A DNA stretch of 64,000 nt from JBFGCT01 sp963825565 (GTDB taxonomy: Bacteria; Actinomycetota; Acidimicrobiia; Acidimicrobiales; Ilumatobacteraceae), in assembly GCA_963825565.1 (NCBI GenBank), contig CAWGTW010000006.1, positions 124,001 through 188,000 on the forward strand, in the 5' to 3' direction. The notes beneath the pieces were generated by a model, which was given only the letters and a program-made list of their open reading frames with translations, searched no databases and had not been told where the DNA came from. The position numbers were made by a program, and so were the translations under genes. This document shows positions 36,256-45,501 of this stretch, one piece after another (within the stretch, counting starts at the first letter, position 1; every line of letters starts with the position of its first letter).

Positions 36256-37057
36256 GTGACCGACGAACGGAGCGTGACCATTCGCAACGGCGAGCAGTGG
36301 GCCAAGACGATGACGGTGCTCGGCCGGGTGATCATCGGGACCGCCCTGGTCGCGACCGTCGCCTCGCTCGTGCTCGTTCAGCGCTTCGCGCTGACGTACC
36401 GGGATGGCCTGAACGTCACCGAGGAGTCGGCGCGGCTCGTCGCGGATTCCGTGGAACCGATCCGGACGCTGGCCGACGACCTCGCCGATCTTTCGTTCAC
36501 GGTCGTCGACGGGCTGGCGCTGGCCCAATCGCTCGTCGACACCACACAGACGCTCGCCGAGTCGGCCGGCGAGGCGTCGGCGACGAACCTGGCCGACACG
36601 GCCGACGCCGCCGCCGACATCACCGACCGGCTCGCGCAGACGCTGGAGGGGATCGAGCGGTTCATCCCCGGAAACAGCACGAGCATCGCCGAGGAGCTCC
36701 ACCGCGTTCGCCGACGGGCTCGAGCCGGTCGCCGAGCAGCTCCGATCGATCGGCGACCAACTGAGCGCGGCGGCAACCGACCTGGACGGCGCACAGGCAA
36801 CGCTGGCCAGCCTGTCGGACCAGCTCGACACCACCGCGGTCGCCATCGTCGACCTCGGGCCGAACCTCGACGCCCTCGACGCCACCGCCACCGACCTCCA
36901 GATCAGAGCGGCCGCTGCGACCGACCGCGTCGTGCTCGACCTCTGGCTGATCCGCATCCTGATCGTCGCCATCGGCGCGGTGTTCGTCGCCATCGGCGTC
37001 CTCGCGCAACGCTTCGCCGACGCACTGATCGTCGCTCCTGCGACCCCGACGAGCTGA
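36256..37057 (+). pseudogene. two-span membrane protein of unknown function, frameshifted
   Basis: From GTG 36256: a first span VIIGTALVATVASLVLV, then a long, mostly helical extracytoplasmic region rich in Ala/Asp/Leu (LADDLADLSFTVVDGLALAQ, TLAESAGEASATNLADTADA). At about 36700 homologous-looking text moves to another frame (AFADGLEPVAEQLRSIGDQL) and ends with a second span LIRILIVAIGAVFVAIGVLA. The span is 3n+1, so one extra base. I do not recognise the family; the layout resembles a membrane-anchored coiled-coil sensor or tether without known domains. Confidence 0.6.
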
Positions 37058-37104
37058 CCGCCGTATCGACCACGACCGACCCCGACGCACGGGTTCGCAC
37101 CTTC

Positions 37105-37615
37105 GTGCTCGTCTCGACGCCGGCGGCACTGGTCGCGTTTCAGGTCGGCTTCGAGCTCGCCGGCGGCACTGGTCGCGTTTCGGGTCGGCTTCGAGCTCGG
37201 CGCCTTCGACGTTCTCTCCTACCGTCGACTCATCGCCGTCTTCGTCGCCAGCGCGGTCGTGCTGATCGCCACCTTCATCGCGCCCGACGGCGGGTTCGCC
37301 ACATCGGAATGGAGCCGCGGACTGCTCGCGCTGACCCTCATCCACCTTGCCGCCGACGTCATCTGGCTCACCAGATCCACACTCGTCGCCAACCTGCTCG
37401 GCGGCGCAGTGCTGCTCACCTTCCCCAACGTGGTCTGGGTGGCCGCTCGGCTCATGGGGTTCGAGTTCTTCGCGCTCGATCGACGCGAGCAGCTGGCGGT
37501 CCCCCTCGTCGGATCGATCGGGATCCTCGGATGGTATGTCGGGACCGACAAGGACCTCACCTGCCGCGACTTCGTGGGCATGGGCGACTTCGAACCCGAG
37601 AGCTGCGCCGGCTGA
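37105..37615 (+). pseudogene. small polytopic membrane protein broken by a 40-bp tandem duplication
   Basis: The intact reading would be VLVSTPAALVAFQVGFEL joined to GAFDVLSYRRLIAVFVASAV, then spans LALTLIHLAADVIWL, LVANLLGGAVLLTFPNVVWV and LAVPLVGSIGILGWYVG, ending EPESCAG. An exact-length 40-bp duplication at 37121-37200 shifts the frame between the two parts, leaving an internal ATG-less 3' portion. No family recognised. It follows the frameshifted coiled-coil membrane gene directly and may have been cotranscribed with it. Confidence 0.6.
37121..37200 (+). repeat. 40-bp tandem direct duplication
   Basis: Copies 37121-37160 and 37161-37200 are identical except for cag/cgg in the middle and the last base (c/g). 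The substitutions argue against a simple assembly stutter. Forty is 3n+1, so it shifts the reading frame of the host gene. Confidence 0.92.
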
Positions 37616-37721
37616 GCTCCCCCTGCTCGTCTCGAGATCGGTCGCCGCAGCACACTCCGGGTCCTGGACCACCATTCGCGCCGTCTGAGGCAGCGATGAG
37701 CCACACCTCACCACACCTCGC

Positions 37722-37739
37722 TGGACATGTTGATGTCCA
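37722..37739. terminator. hairpin between convergent genes
   Basis: TGGACAT (37722-37728) and ATGTCCA (37733-37739) form a perfect 7-bp stem with a GTTG loop, placed between the stop of the membrane gene at 37615 and the stop of the convergent DUF222-HNH gene at 37764. There is no T-tract, so a bidirectional transcription end is plausible but weak. Confidence 0.4.
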
Positions 37740-37763
37740 ACGCCATCGTGTTCGAGCGGCGAC

Positions 37764-39170
37764 TCATGGGTCCGGCCCGGCTTCGGCGAATCCCGGACCA
37801 GCGCTCCTGCCGGGGCGGCCCGGCATCGCGCGTCGGCCGACACGGCCGGGCGGCGAGACGCCGACGGGTGCTCGGTCGACGCCCATCGCCCGCTGGGCGA
37901 CCGTGCCGTCGGGTCGCGTCCAGGTGGTGACCCGATCGGCGGTCATGGTGAGGGTCCAGCCACCTTCGTGGACGAGGTGGTGGTGCCGCTCGCACAGCGG
38001 AATCAGATTGTCGAGATCGGTCGGGCCGAGATCGCGCCACCACCAGCGGAGGTGATGGATCCGGCACACCCCGAACGCAACCGTGCAATCGGGGGACGCG
38101 CAGGTGCGGTACATCGCTCTGAGCGCCCGCCGCTGGGAGCGGGTGACCGTTCGACTCGAGCGTCCGGCGTCGAGCGCCTCGCCGCGCGAGCCCAACACGA
38201 CCGGCAGCACCTCGCAGTCGCACAGCAGGCGCCGCATGGTGGAGATCGGGATCGACGTGCCGTCTTCGAGCTCACAGATCGAGAAGTCGTGGAGCCCGTC
38301 GACGAGGGTCCGGTGATCGATCAGCACCGTCGCCTCCGGGACCCGGGCCGACGGATCCGCACCCCGGCGTCGGCCGGTCCCGATGCCGGCCCCGCCGTTT
38401 CGGTGATCCCCGGCGTCGTCGGCGTCATCCCGGCCGCTGCCCCCAACAACGCCGGCACCAGTGATCAACGTGTCGATCAGGGTGTCGATCTGCAGTTGCA
38501 TCCACGGCTTGGCCCTGTTCGACTGATCCTGGCGAGCACGGTCGACCTGTCGATTCAGGGTGTTCCACAGCGACGAGTTCCGGATCGGGTCGAGCTCGAG
38601 GTGGGTGTGGCACATGCCGGTCGCCTTGTCGGTCCACCGCTTGATCGCCGACAGGGAGCGCTGCCGATCGAGCTCGTCGGCGTCCGAGGTCGCCCGTTGC
38701 GATTCGAGTCGTTTGGCCAGCGCCTTCGCCCGACGCTCGAACGCCTCCACCGACTCGGCCGCCGCTGCGGCCAACAGCTCCGCCTCGTGCTCGGCGAACT
38801 CCTCGCGGACCTCGTTGTCGAGCCGCTTGGTCGCGCGAGCCACCGCATCGACATGGCCCGACGACACCGTTCCGCCTGCCAGCGCGTCCTCGAAGCCACC
38901 CATCGACGAACACACCACCTCGCGCTCCGCAGCCGCGGCCGCATCGCGACCCGACCGGCGGCCACGGTCGGTCAACGTCGACTCCGGCGCTCCCGCCCGA
39001 CCGCTCGCAGCGAGTTCCCTCGACCGACGCGCGCACCGCACGTCGATCGAGTCGAGCCACGCCCGCACCGCACCGCTACGGCGCACCACACGCTCGAGTT
39101 CGGCACGATCGGCCGACTCGACATCGGCCACCAGCAGCCCGTCGACGGTCGCCCGTACCACTGCGCTCAC
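37764..39170 (-). CDS. DUF222 / HNH endonuclease domain protein
   Basis: A 468-residue protein of the actinobacterial 13E12-repeat-like family. The N-terminal DUF222 helical region includes RLDNEVREEFAEHEAELL and a MCHTHLELDP strand. The C-terminal HNH nuclease has CASPDCTVAF, CRIHHLRWWWRD, DLDNLIPLCERHHHLVHEGGW (the HH, N and H residues of the fold plus paired Cys). Many copies occur per genome in actinobacteria; some are linked to mobile DNA, and their role is unproven. The GTG start at 39170 gives VSAVVRATVDGLLVAD. A Pro/Arg/Gly-rich tail follows the HNH. Confidence 0.88.
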   Translation of the reverse strand: MSAVVRATVDGLLVADVESADRAELERVVRRSGAVRAWLDSIDVRCARRSRELAASGRAGAPESTLTDRGRRSGRDAAAAAEREVVCSSMGGFEDALAGGTVSSGHVDAVARATKRLDNEVREEFAEHEAELLAAAAAESVEAFERRAKALAKRLESQRATSDADELDRQRSLSAIKRWTDKATGMCHTHLELDPIRNSSLWNTLNRQVDRARQDQSNRAKPWMQLQIDTLIDTLITGAGVVGGSGRDDADDAGDHRNGGAGIGTGRRRGADPSARVPEATVLIDHRTLVDGLHDFSICELEDGTSIPISTMRRLLCDCEVLPVVLGSRGEALDAGRSSRTVTRSQRRALRAMYRTCASPDCTVAFGVCRIHHLRWWWRDLGPTDLDNLIPLCERHHHLVHEGGWTLTMTADRVTTWTRPDGTVAQRAMGVDRAPVGVSPPGRVGRRAMPGRPGRSAGPGFAEAGPDP

Positions 39171-39289
39171 TTGTCACCTCCGATCGACGATGTCGTTTCC
39201 GATCGGGGAAGTCGGTCTACCCACCATCATGACAGGGGGGTGTCACAGCCGATCCCGGCGCGGTGCGTGTCAAGGGGTGTGAGACAGGT

Positions 39290-39880
39290 CTGGTTCGGGT
39301 GGGTTGATCGAGTGTGAGTTGTTCGGGCTGGATGCCTTCGGCGCGGGCGCTGACGGCGATGAGGTCGTGGGCGAGGCGGTCGGATTCGCGTGGGGCGACG
39401 AGCCAGCCGACGGCGAACGGGACCAGACGTCCAAGATGACGTAAGAGGTGGAACCAGGTCCACTCGTGGGGGCTGGCGAGGCGGGTGATGTCCCAGGACC
39501 ACACCTGGTTCGGACCGTTGGCGACGAGTTCGGGTTCGACGTGGGCGGGGTGGCGGGCTTGGCGGCGCCGTTCGCGGACCTGGTGGCGGGCTCGCAGGAT
39601 CCGGTACATGGTCGACACCGAGGGAGGCCAGGTAGCGGCCGTCGTCGCGCAGAGTCCGCCCACACCTGGGAGGGTGCTTGGTCGCAGAACTCATCGCGGT
39701 TGAGGACCTCGACGATCTCGTCGACTCGTCGTCGGTGAGCGCTCTGGACGATCGGTCCCGTGGCGCCGGCGGCCCATACACGGGGGTCGCCGCTCTCCGA
39801 GCAGCGCTCGTACTCGGCCAGGACCGACAACTTGTACTCCGGTGGGAAGACCCGCCGGATGACCCGTTCCCCGTTGATCG
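39290..39880 (-). pseudogene. IS3-family transposase remnant
   Basis: Fragments in several frames match an IS3-type element. RRVFPPEYKLSVLAEYERC (about 39800-39865) is the orfA N-terminal helix. HRRRVDEIVEVLNRDEFCDQAPSQVWAD, then SVSTMYRILRARHQVRERR, is the orfB linker. PNQVWSWDITRL with VPFAVGWLVAPRESDRLAHDLI is the DDE core, and EGIQPEQLTL leads toward its second Asp. Only about 0.6 kb of a normal 1.2-1.4 kb element is left. The middle is deleted, frames switch near 39440 and 39650, and the 3' catalytic end is missing. Non-functional. Confidence 0.75.
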
Positions 39881-40133
39881 ACTTCGGCGACCGGAGCGAC
39901 CCCGGCGGCCGACGACGAGGTGATCGACATCCGACTTCGACGGGACCGGGAGTTGCGGCGCTACAGCGGACCCATGTCGGTCCACACCTCTTTGGGGACC
40001 GCGACATGCGCGGTCGATCAGAACGTGGCCACCGGGTGAACGAGTTCGAACGCGGTACCCGCCGGGAGAACGCTGACGGACGTGGAGGATCATTCGAGTC
40101 CGACGAGGAACCAGCGAAATCACGCAGCGCCGG

Positions 40134-40637
40134 CTACGGGCACTCGATGGTGAAACTGGCCTCGACCTGGCGATCGTCGACGTTGTTGGAATACGTCGCC
40201 GTCGCACTTGTGAGCGTGTTGCCGTCACGCAGCACCTCATCACCCGTGGAATCCATCTGGAACCACTGGACGAAGTCGGCGTCGAGGATCTGTGCGTAGG
40301 CGTCGTTCTCGGGGCGGGTCTTGGTGGCAAGGACACGGAAGCCGTTGTCGGACACGGTCCCCGCATCGAACGACCCCTCGTCCAGGATGCACGTCACGGT
40401 GGCGATCGGGATCTCCTCGCCGTCGACGATCAAGACCCCGCCGCCGCCGTTTCCGAGTGCATCGTTGAGCGCATCACTCAACCCCTCGTCATCGGACGAG
40501 TCGTCGGCTCCGCTCTCGGCGCTCTGGTTGTCAGCCGCTTCGCTCGAGGAACTGCCCCCCTCGTCATCGCCACCACACGAGCTCACGAGCAGCAGCAGTG
40601 CCGCCCCGACCACGACGCCGATCCTCGGCTTGCTCAT
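40134..40637 (-). CDS. secreted lipoprotein of unknown function
   Basis: A 167-residue protein with a type II signal peptide: MSKPRIGVVVGAALLLLVSSC, lipobox LVSSC with Cys21. A Ser/Glu/Asp-rich tether (DDEGGSSSSEAADNQSAE) and a Gly run (GNGGGG) precede a small globular domain of about 100 residues with one Cys pair (TCILDEG and the terminal IECP), probably a disulfide. ATG 40637 has a GGAGGG site at about 40643-40648. No family recognised. It would be anchored on the outer face of the cytoplasmic membrane. Confidence 0.8.
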   Translation of the reverse strand: MSKPRIGVVVGAALLLLVSSCGGDDEGGSSSSEAADNQSAESGADDSSDDEGLSDALNDALGNGGGGVLIVDGEEIPIATVTCILDEGSFDAGTVSDNGFRVLATKTRPENDAYAQILDADFVQWFQMDSTGDEVLRDGNTLTSATATYSNNVDDRQVEASFTIECP

Positions 40638-40868
40638 TGTTCGCCCTCCGCCCTCGAGTTGTCGGAGGTGCCAACGTACTCCAGCGAGCCGCTGGTGCAT
40701 CTCCGTGCTCGGAGGCCCCCCGACGTGTAGTTCCGCCGCTGCTTGCGATGGGCCGACGACGTCGCGGTAGCGGGGTCAGGATGTGGCCGCCTCGACGTCC
40801 AGGCGGGGCGAGGACGGTCGTGTCGGGTTACGTCCAGCTCGATCCCGACCAGCTCCAACCCGTGTCGC

Positions 40869-42488
40869 TCACTGCCAGCCCCCGCTGCTCCACGACGCAC
40901 CAGACCACGACGCACCAGACCACGACGCACCCGACCACGACGCACCCGACCACGACGCACCCGACCACGACGCACCCGACCACGACGCACCCGACCACGA
41001 CGCACCCGACCACGACGCACCCGACCACGACGCACCCGACCACGACGCACCCGACCACGACGCACCCGACCACGACGCACCAGACCAGGTGCCGCCGGAC
41101 CAGATCTTGTCGCCGTTGACGTAGGTCTGATCCGTCCACGCGGTACCCATCGCGGACGCTGCAGCCCAGGAGATGGGATCCCACGCGCCACCGAAGGCAG
41201 TGACCTCACCCGTGAGATGGTCGCCCTCGGTCCCGACGAAGAACGTGCCGCGGGCGGCATCGAGCGACCCGAGGCCGGTGGAGGGATCGTGACGCTGGGT
41301 GACGGGGCCGGGAACCTCGGCGGTGAGCGCGGCGCTGAGGTCGACGAGGCCGTGACCCTGGAGCCTCTGCTGGTGTCCGAGGTCGACCGCGGTGGACGTC
41401 AGGAGGTACTTCACCTGGTCGGGCGTGAGTTCGGGGCGGTGCTCGAGCATCACGGCAACCGCGCCGGCGACGGCGGCGGCGGCCTGAGAAGTGCCGGACC
41501 CTCGCAGGTACACGTCTCCCCGGTTGGAGATGCAGGTTGCGTCCGGGTAGGCGGCGGCGAGGTAGGAACCGGTGACACCGGCCGACAGGACCGAGCTGCC
41601 GGGAGCGACGACGTCGGGGTTGCGGACGTCGTCGCCGGTGGAGGACCAGGGGGCGACCCGCCACCCTCTGCTACCGATGTCGGCGGCGCCGACCGCGATG
41701 ATGTACGGGTCGATGGCGGGGTTGGCGAGCTGCTGAATGCCGCGGCCGTCGTTGCCCCCTGCGGCGACGACGACGATGCCATGGCGCCAGGCGTTCTCCA
41801 CGGCGTGGGCGAGTGGGTCGACGCGGTAATCCTGGTCGGAGTCGGTACCGAACGACAGCGAGATGACCCGAATGTTGTTGCCGTTGAGGTCGCGGTTGGC
41901 GACGATCCAGTCGACTGCGGCGATGACCTGAGAAACGTCGACGGTGCCGTCACCCGCGCCGACCTTGACGTTGACCACATGGGCCCCCGGGGCGATGCCG
42001 TCACCGGAGGCGGTGTTGTTCGCGGCGATGATGGCCGCCATGTTCGTGCCGTGACCATGCAGGTCGCGGAACCGCAGATTCGTCGCGAGCCCATCGAAGG
42101 ACAGATCGACACCGTCGAGGACCTTGGAGTTCCCCGACAATCCAGCGACCTTGTTGATCCCGGTGTCGATCACCGCGACACCGACACCCCCACCGGTTGC
42201 GACGTAGTTGGCGTTGATGCCGGCGCGTACATCGTCGAGCGACAGCGTTCTCGAGTCGGCCAACACCGCGGTGCACGCCGCCAAACCCGACGACCCATCA
42301 CCCTTGTCGGGCCTGGCCGCCGTGGCCGACGACACTCCCGTCAACATGACCGCCACCATCGCCACCGCCGCGAGCAGCGCCGGCACGATCCGACGAATCG
42401 CCACGGCACCCTCAGGCCGGCCAGCGATGCGAGCTCCTCGGTGCGCGGTCTGCCTGCCGCACCGGCCACCCGACGTCCGTTCGGTCAC
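40869..42488 (-). CDS. secreted subtilisin-like (S8) serine protease with WSGAS repeat tail
   Basis: A 539-residue subtilase. The GTG at 42488 has AAGGAGAG just upstream, which a further ATG at 42518 lacks. A long N-region precedes a signal peptide (IRRIVPALLAAVAMVAVMLTG, cleavage near SSATAA). The triad is Asp108 (VAVIDTG), His146 (GHGTNMA) and Ser334 (GSGTSQAA), with oxyanion Asn246 in AAGGND. There is only a short, non-canonical pro-region. Beyond residue about 470 the C-terminus is thirteen copies of WSGAS, then WSSGGWQ. Repeats of this kind suggest a surface or matrix-binding stalk. Confidence 0.9.
   Translation of the reverse strand: MTERTSGGRCGRQTAHRGARIAGRPEGAVAIRRIVPALLAAVAMVAVMLTGVSSATAARPDKGDGSSGLAACTAVLADSRTLSLDDVRAGINANYVATGGGVGVAVIDTGINKVAGLSGNSKVLDGVDLSFDGLATNLRFRDLHGHGTNMAAIIAANNTASGDGIAPGAHVVNVKVGAGDGTVDVSQVIAAVDWIVANRDLNGNNIRVISLSFGTDSDQDYRVDPLAHAVENAWRHGIVVVAAGGNDGRGIQQLANPAIDPYIIAVGAADIGSRGWRVAPWSSTGDDVRNPDVVAPGSSVLSAGVTGSYLAAAYPDATCISNRGDVYLRGSGTSQAAAAVAGAVAVMLEHRPELTPDQVKYLLTSTAVDLGHQQRLQGHGLVDLSAALTAEVPGPVTQRHDPSTGLGSLDAARGTFFVGTEGDHLTGEVTAFGGAWDPISWAAASAMGTAWTDQTYVNGDKIWSGGTWSGASWSGASWSGASWSGASWSGASWSGASWSGASWSGASWSGASWSGASWSGASWSGASWSGASWSSGGWQ
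40891..41085 (-). repeat. thirteen tandem 15-bp repeats encoding WSGAS
   Basis: Thirteen contiguous units of cacgacgcaccCgac (first two and last have cagac) fill 40891-41085. Units are almost identical even at synonymous positions, so the expansion is recent or kept uniform by slippage. On the coding (minus) strand each unit is Trp-Ser-Gly-Ala-Ser. Confidence 0.95.
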
Positions 42489-42899
42489 AGATCTCTCCTT
42501 CGTCGCGCCCACTACCATCCGTTCGCTCCCGCACTTTCGTCACCACCAATGGCAATACAACGTCGGCCAGGGCCGATTTGTGACAAAAAGGTGGTCAAGA
42601 GACGTTCAATAGTCCGACAAGACGCTTGATGGGCCTGCTGCGGATCCTCCGTATCTCGTTCCGGAGCGCTCGCGACCTTGGCCCGGCACCCGGCGTCGAC
42701 CACGAGGAGTTCACGATGAGCGGTGGCCTCGACGCTTGACGTGGCGAACGCACCCAATGCTCGGTGATCACGGAGAGCGCTTGAGCACCACCTGCATGCG
42801 CATGACCCTCGCTACGCGCCACCGACAAGGTCGACCAGCTCTCTGCCGACTTGGCAACATCACCGGCATGAGGGCCGTTCTGTGCGCGACACTCGCTCT
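42489..42899. other. gene-free interval between divergent genes
   Basis: This contains the 5' region of the protease and of the DinB-like gene. No coding frame is convincing. The stretch 42530-42620 is richer in A/T than its surroundings and is the best place for promoters, but no clear motif is assigned. Confidence 0.5.
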
Positions 42900-43436
42900 A
42901 TGGACGCGACCCGCTCTCCGTTCCTCAACGGTGCGCTGGCCTGGATCGGCAACGGGACCATCCCGGACCGATGCGACACCTGCGCCTTCGAGTGGACGAT
43001 TCAGTCCGCCGCGGCAGTCGATGCGATCGAGGCGGCGCCCGACCGGTACAGGGCGCTTCTCGCGGATCGGGACGGCATGGCCACCCCCGACGATGGAGGC
43101 TGGAACGCCACCGCCTACCTCTGGCACCTGACCGACCTGGCTCGGAGCTGGTCGGAGCGCTGGGTGCAGATCGAACACCAGCCCGGCTCGCTGCTGGCCG
43201 GCTGGGACCCCGACGTACTCGCAGCGGCCCGCAACTACCGCAACCTCGCGACGGTTCCGGCGTTGTGGGCACTGGATCAGGCCACGGCCGGTTTCGTGCA
43301 CTTGAGCAGGGAGCTCGACCACGCCACCCCGTTCGAACACGGCGACTGGGGTGCTGGCACCGTTGCGGACGGTCTGCGATGGCTCGCCCACGAGTACACG
43401 CACCACCAGCTCGATGTCGAGGCCCGAGCACGCTGA
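42900..43436 (+). CDS. DinB-like four-helix protein
   Basis: A 178-residue protein with DinB/YfiT-type features: LLADRDGMATPDDGGWNATAYLWHL (first metal His) and a late WLAHEYTHHQLDVEAR carrying the second His pair. The fold is found in mycothiol-, bacillithiol- or glutathione-dependent transferases and in uncharacterised stress proteins. ATG 42900 (MDATRSPFLNGALAW) is preferred to the GTG at 42882; neither has a strong ribosome site. An N-terminal CDTCAF may be a small metal site. Function unknown. Confidence 0.72.
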   Translation: MDATRSPFLNGALAWIGNGTIPDRCDTCAFEWTIQSAAAVDAIEAAPDRYRALLADRDGMATPDDGGWNATAYLWHLTDLARSWSERWVQIEHQPGSLLAGWDPDVLAAARNYRNLATVPALWALDQATAGFVHLSRELDHATPFEHGDWGAGTVADGLRWLAHEYTHHQLDVEARAR

Positions 43437-43506
43437 CCGATCAGATCCCCTGAGCTCCGGTCGTCGGCCTGTACGGACACATCGGTCGATTCGAGGCAGG
43501 CGCGGG

Positions 43507-43986
43507 CTACCGCCAACTGACAAGGCCCTCGATGCACATCAGCGTCCGGCTCGCCGATACCCGGCGAAGCCGCTCAGCGGACTCCGCGAAGACCGGATGC
43601 TCGATATGGGCAGAGAGAACCCCGGAGCCCGATTTGCTGCCCGACTCGTTCGCCTTGGGGTGGCCGACACTCGCATCGGTCATCCAGACCGTTGCTCTGC
43701 CATCGTCGATGCAGTACCAGATTCGACCACCGGCGGTGACCTCGTACTGCCATTGATCCATCTCGACGCCGTTCAGCAACCTCGACCCGAGCGAACCCTT
43801 GAGGGGATGCTGTCGTGAGTCGCGTTGGCGAGGGTCGGCCGTGATCCGCTCCCACGCGGTGCGAGCGTTGGCCGGAGCGGCCGAGCAGATCTGCTCCCGC
43901 CCCTTGACGGTCTCGTTCGTCGCGAATCGGAAGTCCCAGCCACCTGCCGCCGGCGGCGGCGCGACTCGCTCCTTGCGCTTGGGCAT
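43507..43986 (-). CDS. RelE-like toxin, degraded copy (paralogue of 60098-60442)
   Basis: A 159-residue protein whose first 114 residues align closely with the intact toxin at 60098-60442: KRKERVAPPPAAGGWDFRFA, NARTAWERIT, VNGVEMEQWQYEV-like VEMDQWQYEVTAGGRIWYCI and TVWMTDASVGHPKA. The family is a RelE/ParE-like small ribonuclease fold used in TA modules. Its natural stop after HPKATE is lost, adding a 45-residue unrelated tail, and the partner antitoxin gene just upstream is broken. Probably non-functional, although the fold itself is intact. Confidence 0.65.
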   Translation of the reverse strand: MPKRKERVAPPPAAGGWDFRFATNETVKGREQICSAAPANARTAWERITADPRQRDSRQHPLKGSLGSRLLNGVEMDQWQYEVTAGGRIWYCIDDGRATVWMTDASVGHPKANESGSKSGSGVLSAHIEHPVFAESAERLRRVSASRTLMCIEGLVSWR

Positions 43987-43992
43987 CAGTGG

Positions 43993-44456
43993 TCAGCCGG
44001 CAGCAACCGGCACCGGAACCGGAGCGCCGTCGGCGTCGATCCGACGGCGCAGCCGACGTGCGAGGCGCGGGTCGGCATGGACCTCGGCAGTGGCCTTCCA
44101 CTCCCGGAGCAACTGACCAACGGGGGCGAAGTCGTCGATCGTCGACACGGCGACCAGGGTCTGGGTCAGTTCATCGACGAACGCCTTGTGATCCTGCCGA
44201 GGCAAGAACGTCGCCCACGGAAAGACCTCGTCGACCGGTGGAATCAAGACTCGACGGGCTGTGCGTGAGCAGATTCCGCAGCAGCCGCGCGAGTGCGTCG
44301 AATGCCTCGTCGCGTTCCTCGTCACGGCCAGCTTCGCTCAAGCGCAACGCAGGAGCGTTACGCCGTCGCAGGACGACATCATGGTCCGCGAGTTCCGCAA
44401 CGCGGTGAGAGACCACGACGAGCGATCTCGGGCGTGACGATCTGGGGCCGTTCCGC
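43993..44456 (-). pseudogene. Phd/YefM-like antitoxin, decayed (paralogue of 60447-60899)
   Basis: Fragments in two or three frames match the antitoxin at 60447-60899: VAELADHDVVLRRRNAPALR and DEAFDALARLLRNLLTHSP in one frame, then VDEVFPWATFLPRQDHKAFV and FAPVGQLLREWKATAEVHAD in another, with frame breaks around 44255 and 44425. The first part resembles prevent-host-death (Phd) antitoxins, which bind their own operator. The start codon region is not recognisable. Ends 6 nt before the toxin start. Confidence 0.7.
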
Positions 44457-44619
44457 AATGAGTGCTCGAGTCGTGTAAACGGGACGGCGGTCTGGAACTC
44501 CCACCCCATGCTCCGCACCCAAGTCGGTCGACTGGGACGACCTCGCCGACACGTCGGGCCGGAACTGGGCCGACCTCACCGGTTCCACTCCACCATGTGC
44601 TTCTGCGCCCCGGCGCACG

Positions 44620-45501
44620 GTGTGCAATGATCCGCGCGTGATCACGCGGCACTACTTCCGACGGGGAGGCAACCTCCGGCCCCGCGACGAACCGGCCCCG
44701 CAGGCCAGCACCGACCTGGAACGCGACGGCTTTGCGGTTGTTCCGGGGCTGGTTTCGCAGTCCGATGTCGCCGATCTCCGTCGCGAACTCACCGAACTGT
44801 TCGAGACCACCCGGCCCGAGGCCCGCATGGCCGGTAGCACCGAGAGCGACTACGCCGACTTCCGCTACGAGGCGCTCAACTGTTCGCCCGCCGCGCAGCG
44901 AACGGTCGCCCATCCCGGCATCCTGGAGATCATCGAGCCGCTCCTCGGCGAGGACTGCCACGTCGTCTCCAACACCGCCTGGTGGAACCAGCCCCAGCGG
45001 GAGAAGGCGCCGTTCGACGTCGGCAACCCGTGGCACGTCGACGCCGGACCGCACGTGCCCCGGGCCGAGGGCATCCCCTGGGATGACCGGATCCCCTACC
45101 CGATCTTCATGATCGGTTGCCACGTCCTTCTGCAGGACTGCCCGATCAGCTCGGGCCCGACCGGCTTCGTGCCCCGAAGTCACACGTCAGGGCTGCTCCC
45201 GCCCGAACCCGACGAGAACGGCGCGATCCTCTACGAGGGCCGTGGTCCGGTCGTCCCTGTCGGTGCGGCCGGTGACGTGGTGTTCTTCGTCTCCGACGTC
45301 TGGCATCGCCGAATGCCGACCGGGCCCGACGACACCGGTCGCTTCTTTCTGCAGATGCAGTACGGCCGCCGCGACATCGCCCAGCGTCTCCGCACGACGA
45401 GCAAGGTCAACCACCTGAGTGAGGCCGCCATCGGCCGCGCCAGCACCGAGCGCGAGCGGACCGTCGTCGGGCTCCACCCGGCCGGCTTCTTCGACGGGTG
45501 A
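44620..45501 (+). CDS. phytanoyl-CoA dioxygenase (PhyH) family Fe(II)/2-oxoglutarate oxygenase
   Basis: A 293-residue double-stranded beta-helix oxygenase. ERDGFAVVPGLVSQSDVADL is the typical PhyH opening, WHVDAGPH gives the first His and Asp iron ligands, and FVSDVWHRRMP the distal His; RFFLQMQYGRR probably includes the 2-oxoglutarate Arg. GTG 44620 or 44638 may be the start; no strong ribosome site decides. The stop overlaps the start of the Gfo/Idh/MocA gene (GTGA), so the two probably act on one pathway. Substrate unknown. Confidence 0.83.
   Translation: MCNDPRVITRHYFRRGGNLRPRDEPAPQASTDLERDGFAVVPGLVSQSDVADLRRELTELFETTRPEARMAGSTESDYADFRYEALNCSPAAQRTVAHPGILEIIEPLLGEDCHVVSNTAWWNQPQREKAPFDVGNPWHVDAGPHVPRAEGIPWDDRIPYPIFMIGCHVLLQDCPISSGPTGFVPRSHTSGLLPPEPDENGAILYEGRGPVVPVGAAGDVVFFVSDVWHRRMPTGPDDTGRFFLQMQYGRRDIAQRLRTTSKVNHLSEAAIGRASTERERTVVGLHPAGFFDG

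Noticed and set aside
39881..40133. Further IS3 sequence left of the remnant
   Set aside because: Short phrases resemble transposase text but no continuous match; not enough to annotate.
40783..41124. Plus-strand DHDAP/TTHPT repeat protein
   Set aside because: Reverse complement of the WSGAS repeat; no start, ribosome site or domain.
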